DNA of 64,000 bases from Treponema putidum (GTDB lineage: Bacteria > Spirochaetota > Spirochaetia > Treponematales > Treponemataceae). A model generated the notes under the pieces. That model ran no database searches and was not told the origin of the DNA. It worked only from the letters and a program-made list of their open reading frames with translations. The stretch's first letter is position 1; every line of letters starts with the position of its first letter. The stretch is taken from contig NZ_CP009228.1 in the NCBI RefSeq assembly GCF_000755145.1, positions 741,827-805,826 of the forward strand. Reading direction: 5' to 3'. Of this stretch, positions 44,943 to 53,305 are shown piece after piece. The translations under genes and the position numbers were made by a program.

Positions 44943-46823
44943 ATGAAATTTCTTGAACATTATATTAATTCGATAAAATATGAAGAAACAAAACAAACAA
45001 TCCTTAATGTAACTGGTGAAATATTTGAAAAACATTTAGCAGATTATAATTATCAAAGCAATGTCAACGGTTTATTATTAGGAGAAGTACAAAGCGGTAA
45101 AACAGGACAAATGTTTGGAGTTGTTGCAGCTGCTGCCGATAGAGATTTTAAAATTTTTATTGTGCTTACTACTGATAATAAAAGACTTCAAGAACAAACT
45201 TTTAAACGGGCCTTGGATGTATTTTCTGAATTTTGTATATGCGGTGAAAATGATGAACTACGTTTTAAAATGAATAAAATGCGTAAACCAGTTATTATTG
45301 TACTCAAAAAAAATACTTCGATTTTAAAAAAGTGGCGTAATATTATAATAAACAGTAAATTCCTTGATGGGCGTTCTTTATTCATCATTGATGATGAAGC
45401 AGATGCAGCAAGTTTAAATACAAAAATAAATAAAAATGAAGTCAGTACAATTAATAGAAATATTGCTGATATTAGAAATACAGCTGTATCATGCATTTAT
45501 TTACAAGTTACAGCAACTCCGCAAGCAGTACTTCTTCAAACAGACGGCTCAGAATTTAAGCCCGAATTTATAATTTACTTCCCTCCCGGAAAAGCATATT
45601 TAGGAGGAGATTTTTTCTTTTCAAAACCCGAATCATATTGTATCAGATATGTAAATGACGAAGAAATAAAAGATATAAAAAAAGTTGATACTGAAATATC
45701 AGAAGGCCTGGCATCTGCCGTATTAAATTTTCTTATAGTATGTGCTCATATTAAATTATCAAGAACCGGAGACGCTTGTAATTTTTTAATTCATCCTAGT
45801 GTGCGGATACATGAACATCAAATTATAGCTGAAAAAATAGGAGAATTTCTAAATGATTTGCTTCAAAATACTGATGATACCGAGCTTAAAAAGAATTTTG
45901 AAGATGAATGGAAAAATCTGTATACAACAAAGCCGGAAATAAAAAAATTCCCTGAAATATACGTCTGCATAAAAGATTTATTATTTAATACAGAAATAGA
46001 TATTATAACGCTAAATTCAAAATCAGATGCAGAAAGAACATTTGATACAGGTTTTAATATCGTTGTAGGAGGAAATACTCTTGGAAGGGGTGTTACTTTT
46101 CCAAATTTACAAACAGTATATTATTCAAGAACGGCAAAAGTACCGCAAGCTGATACTTTTTGGCAGCATTGCCGTATGTTCGGTTATGACAGAGACCGTG
46201 CTTTAATACGCTTATTTATGCCTCCGTTTATTCATAAATTATTTCAAGAGCTGAATAACTCTCAAGCAGTGTTAATAAAACATCTTACAGAACATGGTTT
46301 AGAGAATAATCAGCTTATGTATATTGACGGAATACGTCCTACGCGTAAGAATGTCATAAAATCATCATGCCTGCGTTTAATAACAGGCGGAGTAAATTAT
46401 TTTTCTGCATTTCCTATTAATTCTGATTTGGATAAATTAGATAATCTTCTATCTGCTTATACTGAGAAATCGGTTATAGATGTTCCGCTTCATTTTATTG
46501 AACAACTCTTAAGTAATATATCAAGTGAAGATAACAATGACTGGAATTCAATAAATTTTATTAATGCAATCCGTATGATTTCAAAATCAGAAAATAATAA
46601 CGGACGAGGTAAGTTATTAGTAAGACGGGATCGCAATATTTCTAAAGGTACAGGTACTATGCTTTCTCCAGATGATAGGAACACTGTTTCAGATTACAGC
46701 AATGATGTATTTTTGGTTATGTATAGACTTACAGGAGAAGCTAGGCAAGGTTGGTCTGGAAAACCATTTTGGATGCCGAATATAAGGTTGCCTGACGGTT
46801 TTGTGTTTTATAAAATGGAGTAG
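44943..46823 (+). CDS. Z1-domain ATPase
   Basis: The 626-residue protein has helicase-like motifs: Walker A GEVQSGKTGQ (about residue 48), a DEAD-like 'FIIDDEADAAS' (about 148) and VTATPQA, then 'NTLGRGVTFPNLQTVYYSRT' for the arginine finger region. The Z1 domain is typical of defence islands with cytosine methyltransferases, Vsr and nucleases. It probably couples ATP use to DNA translocation or restriction in this system. It is not a classical type I or III HsdR. The gene starts 55 bp after the PLD nuclease. Confidence 0.85.
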   Translation: MKFLEHYINSIKYEETKQTILNVTGEIFEKHLADYNYQSNVNGLLLGEVQSGKTGQMFGVVAAAADRDFKIFIVLTTDNKRLQEQTFKRALDVFSEFCICGENDELRFKMNKMRKPVIIVLKKNTSILKKWRNIIINSKFLDGRSLFIIDDEADAASLNTKINKNEVSTINRNIADIRNTAVSCIYLQVTATPQAVLLQTDGSEFKPEFIIYFPPGKAYLGGDFFFSKPESYCIRYVNDEEIKDIKKVDTEISEGLASAVLNFLIVCAHIKLSRTGDACNFLIHPSVRIHEHQIIAEKIGEFLNDLLQNTDDTELKKNFEDEWKNLYTTKPEIKKFPEIYVCIKDLLFNTEIDIITLNSKSDAERTFDTGFNIVVGGNTLGRGVTFPNLQTVYYSRTAKVPQADTFWQHCRMFGYDRDRALIRLFMPPFIHKLFQELNNSQAVLIKHLTEHGLENNQLMYIDGIRPTRKNVIKSSCLRLITGGVNYFSAFPINSDLDKLDNLLSAYTEKSVIDVPLHFIEQLLSNISSEDNNDWNSINFINAIRMISKSENNNGRGKLLVRRDRNISKGTGTMLSPDDRNTVSDYSNDVFLVMYRLTGEARQGWSGKPFWMPNIRLPDGFVFYKME

Positions 46824-46842
46824 AATTATATTACCACGTAAC

Positions 46843-46883
46843 AAAGATACCAGTACATCCGGCAAAGCTGAACCGGTATCTTT
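46843..46883 (+). terminator. terminator of the restriction island
   Basis: AAAGATACC (46843-46851) and GGTATCTTT (46875-46883), followed by AT-rich sequence. It stands 20 bp after the Z1 gene. Confidence 0.65.
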
Positions 46884-46960
46884 ATTGTGCTTAAAGCTGT
46901 TTATCTAGGAACTAACCCGCACATACAACTGCTGCATAGTAACAGGTTTAGAATCATTTT

Positions 46961-47119
46961 CTAACTTTTTTTGTTTCCACTATCACGAAATGAAAGGTAT
47001 AAACCTCCACCTACAACACAAGCCCCTGCAGCAAACCAAAAAATGATTACTCCAAGTTTATGCAAATATTCATCAGGTTGAGTTGCTAAATCGCCTAAGG
47101 AGTTAAAAACTTCCTTCAT
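46961..47119 (-). CDS. 52-residue single-span membrane peptide
   Basis: This short frame has an AAAGGAG site with ideal spacing to the ATG at 47119. The peptide starts MKEVFNSLGDLATQPDEYL, then has one membrane helix (LGVIIFWFAAGACVVGGGL) and a basic tail ending NKKS. It is divergent from the HTH gene at 47311, with a shared palindrome between. Such arrangements occur for small membrane toxins, holin-like peptides and anti-repressors. Function is unknown. Confidence 0.7.
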   Translation of the reverse strand: MKEVFNSLGDLATQPDEYLHKLGVIIFWFAAGACVVGGGLYLSFRDSGNKKS

Positions 47120-47188
47120 AATTTTCTCCTTTATGTCCCGCTGAATGGCAGCCTATAAAAATATGGGACATTATATTTTCATAGACTA

Positions 47189-47217
47189 TTGACATTTCCA
47201 TTTATGGAAACTATAAT
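47189..47217 (+). promoter_or_regulatory. consensus promoter with palindromic operator
   Basis: TTGACA (47189-47194), 17 bp, TATAAT (47212-47217), an exact consensus promoter. The first 16 spacer bases (47195-47210) are the palindrome TTTCCATTTATGGAAA. The leader to the HTH gene is about 90 bases and contains a 29-codon frame. The palindrome also lies upstream of the divergent peptide gene. Confidence 0.85.
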
Positions 47218-47310
47218 ATAAATATATACCGAAAATAAAATTATGTCAATACCTAATTTGAATATTTTATCAAATCATATTTCCGTATTCGGTATTACAG
47301 GATATAATTT

Positions 47311-47766
47311 ATGGATACAATTAATTATTTAGAAGTTTATCACCGTATTAGCATATTAGCAAAAGAGAAAGGTATAAACTTAAGTGATTTAAAGGAAATA
47401 GGCATAAATCCTCAAATATTTACCCGGATGAAAGCAGAACCGCCATCGATTCCGAGTGCTGATAAAATATACCAGATAGCACATTATTTTAACACTTCTG
47501 TAGAATATTTATTGACGGGGAAAGGATGTACCAATGAAGAACTAACACCTGAGGAGTATAGCCTACTTATTAATTATAGAAAATTATCATCATTAGATAT
47601 TGAAACCGCAAAAGCTATACGGAAAACGGTACAGCAGCTTGCTGAAAATCCTAAAAAAGATGCTGCTAATTCAGCTGCGGGTATAGGGGCTGGTTTTGCG
47701 CTGGCTGGGATAGGGGCAGCTATAGGTATTATAGCTGCTTTGCTTTCTGCAAATAAAGATAAATAG
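47311..47766 (+). CDS. membrane-tethered HTH (XRE-like) regulator
   Basis: The 151-residue protein has an N-terminal helix-turn-helix (residues 8-60; 'GINLSDLKEIGINPQIFTRM' then 'PSADKIYQIAHYFNTSVEYLL', a Cro/C1 type fold). After a linker, the C-terminal 30 residues are Gly/Ala-rich and hydrophobic ('AAGIGAGFALAGIGAAIGII'), so it may be membrane-anchored. It is divergent from a small membrane peptide and probably binds the palindrome in the promoter. A partner of the peptide and autorepression are inference. It lies next to exporter A, tail-to-tail. Confidence 0.8.
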   Translation: MDTINYLEVYHRISILAKEKGINLSDLKEIGINPQIFTRMKAEPPSIPSADKIYQIAHYFNTSVEYLLTGKGCTNEELTPEEYSLLINYRKLSSLDIETAKAIRKTVQQLAENPKKDAANSAAGIGAGFALAGIGAAIGIIAALLSANKDK

Positions 47767-47793
47767 TTTTTTCTATAAAATTAATTCTTAATT

Positions 47794-49512
47794 TTACCCC
47801 ACTCGCCAGTTGTCTACTTTGTTTTGGGCTTCGACCATTTCTTTATAAAAGGTGCATCGCGAAATCAATTCTTCATGTGTGCCGGAATCTAGTATGCGGC
47901 CTTTATCCATAACGATTATTTTGTCCGCGTTTTGTACGGTGTTCAGATGATGCGCAATCGTGATAACCGTTTTGTTTTTTCTTAACTCTTCGATCGCCTC
48001 GTTTATAAGTTTTTCGTTTTCGCTGTCTACGGCAGCCATCGCTTCATCTAAAATAAGAATTGGGGCATTTTTAAGAATCATCCGGGCAATGGATATTCTT
48101 TGCTTTTCTCCTCCCGAAAGTTTTACCCCCATCTCTCCCACCCTTGTGTTGTAGCCGTGAGGCAGGGCGGAAATAAAATCATGACATCGTGCTTTTTGAG
48201 CGGCTTCTATCACTTCCGCTTCGGAAGCGCCCGCCTTACCGATCGCGATATTTTCAAAGATGCTCATATTAAAAAGAATTACTTCCTGCTGAACACTTCC
48301 GATAAGAGCGGAAATGCTGTCCGTATCATAGCGTGAAATATCTTTACCCGAAATTGTGAGCACACCTGAATCAACATCCCAAAAACCCATGATAAGATTC
48401 GCAAGCGTGCTTTTACCGCAACCGCTCGGCCCGACAAGCGCATTTAAAGTGGTTTCTTTACATTGTACAGTAATATCTTTTAACGCAAAGCCGTCTTTTT
48501 CATACTTAAAATGTACGTTCTTACATTCTATATCTCCCATTTTCAGTTTTTCGCTGACCTTTTCTTTTGCAAGAGGCGCACAGAGAATCACCGCTATGCT
48601 TTTGAGCTTTTCAGTAAACACGATGGAAAAGTGATGGAGCGTTGCGGTTTTACTTATTGCCGACACAAATACCGAAGATAAGATAACGGACAATATAAAC
48701 TGAGCGGTAGAAATATTGTTATGTAAGAGCAGTATACTTCCTAACATCATAACCGATACCGCACCGGCTTCCATAAAAATATCGATAAGCACCATCGGAC
48801 CCGTAACGGCACCCATACTTTTTTTTACATCTTGCACATAAGAGCGTGCAGAATCCAAAGTCCTGCCGCTAAAACACTCTTCTTTTGCAAAGGCCTTTAT
48901 GACGGCAATATTTTTTACGTACTCCATCATGTCTTCCCTCATCTGCATTTCTCTTTCAAAATATATTTGAAATTTTTTTTGCATGGTCTTTGCAGATAAT
49001 TGTTGTACAAGGAACATAAGCGGTACCCCTGCAATCATTATTAATGCGAGCCGGTAATCTATAAAAAGCATTGCAATAAAAACCAGAACAGGAAGAAGGG
49101 TTGCCGCCATAATTTCCGGAAGACCGTGCGCCAGATATATTTCAATCTGCTCTACATCGTGTTCAACAATGCTTGTAAGCTCGCCGGTAGTATGCTTTTT
49201 AAAAAATCCTAAATTCAATTTTTTCAGGTGTTCAATTATGGTAAGCCGTAATTCCGTCAATGTACTAAAAGCCCTGTCATGAGCTGTCTTTACGGCAAGA
49301 TAGTTACAACACGCCTTCAGCATAAACGAGATGAAAATGCCTACGGCAATCATTTTAAAATATTCCCTTTCCGCTTTTCCCGAAAATAAGCTGCTTATCA
49401 CCAGTACCAATAAAACCTGCGGTAGTAAGTCAAACACTATTTTAAATGCAAGCAGCATATTGGGCAAAAAGGTTTTACCCGTCACCTGTTTTTTCAATTC
49501 CTTTTCAGTCAT
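47794..49512 (-). CDS. ABC exporter A (half-transporter)
   Basis: The 572-residue protein has six membrane helices and a C-terminal ATPase domain: Walker A GPSGCGKST, signature LSGGEKQR, Walker B ILILDEAMAAVD and H-loop AHHLNT. It is the probable partner of exporter B (39957-41681), but the 6-kb island separates them. The candidate TetR palindrome is 60 bp upstream, so tetR is its likely regulator. A short remnant of a second copy exists at 29.6-29.8 kb. Confidence 0.88.
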   Translation of the reverse strand: MTEKELKKQVTGKTFLPNMLLAFKIVFDLLPQVLLVLVISSLFSGKAEREYFKMIAVGIFISFMLKACCNYLAVKTAHDRAFSTLTELRLTIIEHLKKLNLGFFKKHTTGELTSIVEHDVEQIEIYLAHGLPEIMAATLLPVLVFIAMLFIDYRLALIMIAGVPLMFLVQQLSAKTMQKKFQIYFEREMQMREDMMEYVKNIAVIKAFAKEECFSGRTLDSARSYVQDVKKSMGAVTGPMVLIDIFMEAGAVSVMMLGSILLLHNNISTAQFILSVILSSVFVSAISKTATLHHFSIVFTEKLKSIAVILCAPLAKEKVSEKLKMGDIECKNVHFKYEKDGFALKDITVQCKETTLNALVGPSGCGKSTLANLIMGFWDVDSGVLTISGKDISRYDTDSISALIGSVQQEVILFNMSIFENIAIGKAGASEAEVIEAAQKARCHDFISALPHGYNTRVGEMGVKLSGGEKQRISIARMILKNAPILILDEAMAAVDSENEKLINEAIEELRKNKTVITIAHHLNTVQNADKIIVMDKGRILDSGTHEELISRCTFYKEMVEAQNKVDNWRVG

Positions 49513-49570
49513 ATCTACTCCTCTCTACATCTATAATGCGCATGTATATTCGTTTATCTTTAAAACTGAA

Positions 49571-49595
49571 TAATATTGAATATTTATTCAATATT
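49571..49595. promoter_or_regulatory. candidate TetR operator, copy 2
   Basis: The palindrome AATATTGAAT (49572-49581), ATTT, ATTCAATATT (49586-49595) has perfect arms and lies 60-85 bp upstream of exporter A. The arms are identical to those at 29857-29880. Confidence 0.8.
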
Positions 49596-49608
49596 GACAG
49601 ATAAAATG

Positions 49609-49753
49609 AGGAGCGGTTGAACGCTCCTAAAATCAACATACCCTGACGTAAGCTTTGGGGCACAGTGCTCAACGTTTCGCACTGTGTGTTCTATAAGGTG
49701 GTTGCAGTCGGCTTTAATACCCTTTGTTACGACGTAAGCGTCGGGGTATTAAA
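49609..49753 (-). repeat. three hairpins between tetR and exporter A
   Basis: Three perfect inverted repeats lie downstream of tetR on the minus strand: TTTAATACCC/GGGTATTAAA (49713-49722 / 49744-49753), CACAGTGC/GCACTGTG (49661-49668 / 49679-49686) and AGGAGCG/CGCTCCT (49609-49615 / 49622-49628). They may lower read-through from tetR into the exporter. Confidence 0.55.
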
Positions 49754-49782
49754 CCCTCTGCACGAATAAATTCTCTTCTATA

Positions 49783-50352
49783 CTAAAGTGATTCCACGCC
49801 GTTAAAATAACACTTATTAAGAACAAAGAGCATATCTTCTGCCCATTTTTCATTTTTATAGTGCCGTACAATTTCCATAAGTCCCTCAACATAATTATTT
49901 GCCAAAATATGAGCAAGCATGGGATCGTGCTTGGTTTTTGAATATCTCTTTAAACCGTCTTTTATATGCTGTTCCAATCGTTTAACCCACATATCTTTTG
50001 CATTCTCATGTTTCGTTCCCGAGCTCTTGTCGATCAAAATGATGAGTTTAATTCTGTTTTTTAACAGTTTGGGAAGTTGAGATGCTCCGCCCCGATTAAA
50101 TCTTTCATAGGGACTTCCGGCCTCCATCTTTTCCTCATCTTCCATCATCTTAATGATGTTATCTAACACACCTGCGACTACTTCATCAAATAAGCCTTCT
50201 TTGTTTTTGAAGTAGGTATAAATAAGCGCAACAGGAATATCAGCCTGTTCTGCAATATTCGTCAGCTTTGCGCTTCTATAATCTTGTTCATAAAATACTT
50301 TTTCCGCAGCTGTCAGAATTCTATCCTTGACTTCTTCTTTTAATACCTGCAT
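49783..50352 (-). CDS. TetR-family regulator, copy 2
   Basis: The 189-residue protein has a HTH at about residues 27-50 (AKLTNIAEQADIPVALIYTYFKNK) and a C-terminal ligand domain. It is highly similar to the regulator at 29959-30531, from HTH to the ending NKCYFNGVESL. The promoter carries the operator half-site, indicating autoregulation. It is upstream of exporter A on the same strand, so it should control the transporter locus. The ligand is unknown. Confidence 0.88.
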   Translation of the reverse strand: MQVLKEEVKDRILTAAEKVFYEQDYRSAKLTNIAEQADIPVALIYTYFKNKEGLFDEVVAGVLDNIIKMMEDEEKMEAGSPYERFNRGGASQLPKLLKNRIKLIILIDKSSGTKHENAKDMWVKRLEQHIKDGLKRYSKTKHDPMLAHILANNYVEGLMEIVRHYKNEKWAEDMLFVLNKCYFNGVESL

Positions 50353-50411
50353 ACCGCCCGCACGCTCAAAACGTTCTCCTTTCTATTCTATCAATACTGA
50401 ATTATAATTTA

Positions 50412-50440
50412 ATAATAAATCTTTATTCAATATTTGTCAA
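50412..50440 (-). promoter_or_regulatory. promoter of tetR copy 2 with operator half-site
   Basis: TTGACA (50440-50435), 17 bp, TATTAT (50417-50412) on the minus strand. The half-site (plus 50425-50434) fills the spacer exactly as at the first tetR. Confidence 0.75.
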
Positions 50441-50682
50441 TAGAGGTAAACAAATTTTATTTATTTTACCTCTATGCCTCTTAAAAATATTAACATAAAA
50501 GATAAAAAACGTTTAATTAAGAATCAGGGCTTCTTTCATTTCATCTTGCCCCAAGATTGCCGTAAAAGGATAGTTTTTCATAGTGATTTGAGTATAGCAT
50601 TTTTGGACCGGGATATCTAGGGGTAGAGTCCTTGCAGCTATGAAAGAACAGCCGTATAATAAGTATCAATAAAGGGGAAATT

Positions 50683-51051
50683 ATGGGAAAATTGTTGTGG
50701 AAGCGGGTGTACGATCTGCCGGAAAAAGGCGACGGGTTTAGGATTTTGGCGGATAGGCTGTGGCCGCGCGGAATTTCGAAAGAAAAGGCCTGCATCAGCG
50801 AATGGGCAAAGGAAATTACACCTTCGTCGGGTTTGCGGCAAGCTTATCACCGCGGCGAAATCGATTACAAAACTTTTTCGGAGCTGTACGCAAAAGAGTT
50901 GGTGCAAAATCCATGCACAAAAGATTTTACGGATAAAATCAAGGCCGAATTAAAAAATAGAAATGTTACAGTTTTGTATGCGAATAAAGATGTTGAACAA
51001 AGCCATATTCCCGTTTTGCAAAGGTTTATCGAAAAAGCTCTGAACGGCTGA
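50683..51051 (+). CDS. DUF488 (YeaO-family) protein
   Basis: The 122-residue protein shows the DUF488 signature: KRVYDLPEKGDGFRILADRLWPRGISKE near the N-terminus and 'NVTVLYANKDVEQSHIPVL' near the C-terminus. The Asp-Arg-Leu-Trp-Pro-Arg-Gly motif is the family hallmark. Its biochemical role is unknown. It is a single gene with an upstream ribosome site (AAAGGGGAAATT). Confidence 0.88.
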   Translation: MGKLLWKRVYDLPEKGDGFRILADRLWPRGISKEKACISEWAKEITPSSGLRQAYHRGEIDYKTFSELYAKELVQNPCTKDFTDKIKAELKNRNVTVLYANKDVEQSHIPVLQRFIEKALNG

Positions 51052-51153
51052 AAGCAGTACTGTTGTAATCTTAGGTGATACAATTAAATCTTGCGCAAAT
51101 CAGACTTGTTTTTTCTGTTAATTTGAATATAATTATGTATAGAAGAGGTTTCT

Positions 51154-51717
51154 ATGAGAAAAAAATTAAATATTACCGAAGGAATTTTTCCTATGCCCGT
51201 ATTAATGGTTGCTACCTATAACGATGATGGAAGCATAAATGTTATGAACGCTGCATGGGGAACTATGCAAGAACGTTCCATTATAGCTCTTAATTTGACC
51301 GAAACACATAAGACAGTAAAAAATATCAAGGCGAGAGGCGCTTTTACCGTTAGTATTGCTGATGCTGCTCATGTACTTGAAGCCGACTACTTTGGTGTTG
51401 CATCCGGTAATAAGGTTCCTAATAAGCTGGAGAAGACCGGTCTTACCGCAAGCAAGGCGGAAACCGTTGACGCTCCTGTTATAAACGAATTTCCGATTTG
51501 TCTGGAATGTGAATTTATTGAGTATCAAGATAATAAATATGGTTGCGGTGTTATAGGAAAGGTTGTCAATGTAACTGCTGACGAAAGTATTATGCCTAAT
51601 GGAAAGCTTGATATGTCGTTAGTAAATGCCATAGCCTTCGATCCATATACACACGGATATTACAAAGTATCAGAGCGTGTCGGTGAAGCCTTTAAAGACG
51701 GTTTAAAGCTTAAATAA
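51154..51717 (+). CDS. flavin reductase-like (flavoredoxin) protein
   Basis: The 187-residue protein belongs to the flavin reductase-like/flavoredoxin family that binds FMN. It has 'PMPVLMVATYNDDGSINVMN', 'TVKNIKARGAFTVSIADAAH' and a C-terminal 'AIAFDPYTHGYYKV' block. It has a GAGG ribosome site. It is probably a small electron-transfer flavoprotein; partner not identified. Confidence 0.85.
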   Translation: MRKKLNITEGIFPMPVLMVATYNDDGSINVMNAAWGTMQERSIIALNLTETHKTVKNIKARGAFTVSIADAAHVLEADYFGVASGNKVPNKLEKTGLTASKAETVDAPVINEFPICLECEFIEYQDNKYGCGVIGKVVNVTADESIMPNGKLDMSLVNAIAFDPYTHGYYKVSERVGEAFKDGLKLK

Positions 51718-51775
51718 TGAACCGGTGTTTAATAATATCCTTTCTGAATAAACAACAGAACCCCTTTAAAAAAAC

Positions 51776-51802
51776 ACCGATTAGCCCACAAGACTAATCG
51801 GT
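51776..51802 (-). terminator. terminator of tnaA
   Basis: ACCGATTAG (51776-51784) and CTAATCGGT (51794-51802) form a perfect 9-bp stem; on the minus strand GTG and seven T residues follow. Confidence 0.85.
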
Positions 51803-51827
51803 ATGGTTGACTTTTTAAAGCATCCGG

Positions 51828-53207
51828 TTATTTTATAGGTTCCAAATGAGCTTGGAAGTGTCTAAGAATCGGGGGTTCCCAGATAATTTTGTAGCCCTTA
51901 ACCTGAGAGGCTCTTTCTTTAATTTTGATTAAAGCTCCTGCAATAACATCTAAGTGAGATTGGGTGTATACTCTTCTCGGAATTGCAAGACGGGCAAATT
52001 CGAATTCGGATTTGATTTGTTCTCCGGTTTCGGGATCGTTTCCTAGCATAAAGGAGCCGATGTCGCATGTTCGGATTCCGGCTTCTTTATACAACTCTAC
52101 GCAAAGAGTGTGGCCGGGGAATTGATAATACGGAATGTGCGGGAACATGGCGTTTGCATCAACATAAACGCCGTGACCGCCTGCCGGGTTTTGAATAGCA
52201 ACACCTGCATCAAGGAGCTGAGAGGCTAGGTATTCCATAGAAGCATTTCGGTATCTTAAATATTCTTCATCAATACCTTCATACAGACCGATAGCTAAGG
52301 CTTCAAGGTCTCGTCCTGCAAGGCCTCCGTAGGTAATAAAACCTTCAAAAGAAATACAGTTACCCTTAATCATTTGGTAAATTTCTTGATTGTTTTTAAT
52401 ACCGATCAAACCGCCCATATTAACGATAGCATCTTTTTTTGCACTCATCGTAAAAGTGTCGGCATAGCTGAACATTTCACGGATAATCTCTTTAATAGGC
52501 TTGTTCTTAAATTCTTCTTCTCTTTGTTTTACAAAGTAGGCATTTTCTGCAAATCGTGCTGCATCAATATTGAACAAAATGCCGTATTTTTTTGCAACTT
52601 TAGCAACATCACGGATATTCTGAATTGAAACGGCTTGTCCTCCGGCTGAATTGTTTGTAATAGTCATTACAATCATACCGACTTTTTCTTTTCCATGTTC
52701 GTTAATAAGCTGCTCCAGCTTTTCGACATCCATATTTCCCTTAAAAGGTGCATATTCCGCAGGTTTTTTTGCTTCCTTACATACACAGTCAAGAGGTCTT
52801 CCTCCGGCTAAGGTTACGTGAGCTCTAGTTGTGTCAAAGAACATATTTGAAATTGCAACTTGGCCTTTTTTGAGAAGCAAGGGGAATAAAACCTTTTCTG
52901 CAGCTCGACCCTGATGAACGGGCTGGATAAATTCATATCCGAAGATATCCTGTCCTGCTTCAACCAATTTAAAATAGCTTTTTCCTCCGGCATAGGCCTC
53001 ATCTCCGACCATGACGCCGCTCCACTGCTTATCGCTCATTGCGTTAGTTCCGCTGTCGGTCAATAAGTCAATATAGACATCTTCGCCGCGTAAGTTGAAC
53101 ATATTGTATTTTGCTTTTTCAAGATATTTAATACGGTCCTCACGCGTTGTCATTTTGATGGGCTCAACCATTTTAATTCTAAACGGTTCCGGTACATACT
53201 TTTTCAT
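51828..53207 (-). CDS. tnaA: tryptophanase
   Basis: The 459-residue PLP enzyme starts at ATG 53207 behind AGGAGG. It carries the tryptophanase pattern: '[13 protein letters not shown]', '[20 protein letters not shown]', PLP Lys in '[14 protein letters not shown]', '[13 protein letters not shown]', '[17 protein letters not shown]', and the C-terminal '[14 protein letters not shown]'. It splits tryptophan into indole, pyruvate and ammonia. Tyrosine phenol-lyase is a close alternative, but the C-terminal block and FFDTTRAH segment fit tryptophanase better. No tnaC-like leader is clear. Confidence 0.9.
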   Translation of the reverse strand: MKKYVPEPFRIKMVEPIKMTTREDRIKYLEKAKYNMFNLRGEDVYIDLLTDSGTNAMSDKQWSGVMVGDEAYAGGKSYFKLVEAGQDIFGYEFIQPVHQGRAAEKVLFPLLLKKGQVAISNMFFDTTRAHVTLAGGRPLDCVCKEAKKPAEYAPFKGNMDVEKLEQLINEHGKEKVGMIVMTITNNSAGGQAVSIQNIRDVAKVAKKYGILFNIDAARFAENAYFVKQREEEFKNKPIKEIIREMFSYADTFTMSAKKDAIVNMGGLIGIKNNQEIYQMIKGNCISFEGFITYGGLAGRDLEALAIGLYEGIDEEYLRYRNASMEYLASQLLDAGVAIQNPAGGHGVYVDANAMFPHIPYYQFPGHTLCVELYKEAGIRTCDIGSFMLGNDPETGEQIKSEFEFARLAIPRRVYTQSHLDVIAGALIKIKERASQVKGYKIIWEPPILRHFQAHLEPIK

Positions 53208-53238
53208 TAAAAAGCCTCCTATAGTTATTATGACGCTT

Positions 53239-53267
53239 AGTTTAACACGCCTTTTTTGTACTGTCAA
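53239..53267 (-). promoter_or_regulatory. promoter of tnaA
   Basis: TTGACA (53267-53262), 17 bp, TAAACT (53244-53239) on the minus strand, giving a leader of about 25 bases. Confidence 0.7.
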
Positions 53268-53305
53268 GGGTCTTAAAATACCGTGTCAAAATACCTCTAC
53301 TCTTT

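Noticed and set aside
47244-47333. 29-codon frame before the HTH gene
   Set aside because: No ribosome site, overlaps the HTH start; could be chance in the leader.
51828-53207. Tyrosine phenol-lyase instead of tryptophanase
   Set aside because: C-terminal [14 protein letters not shown] and the FFDTTRAH block fit tryptophanase better, although the families are close.
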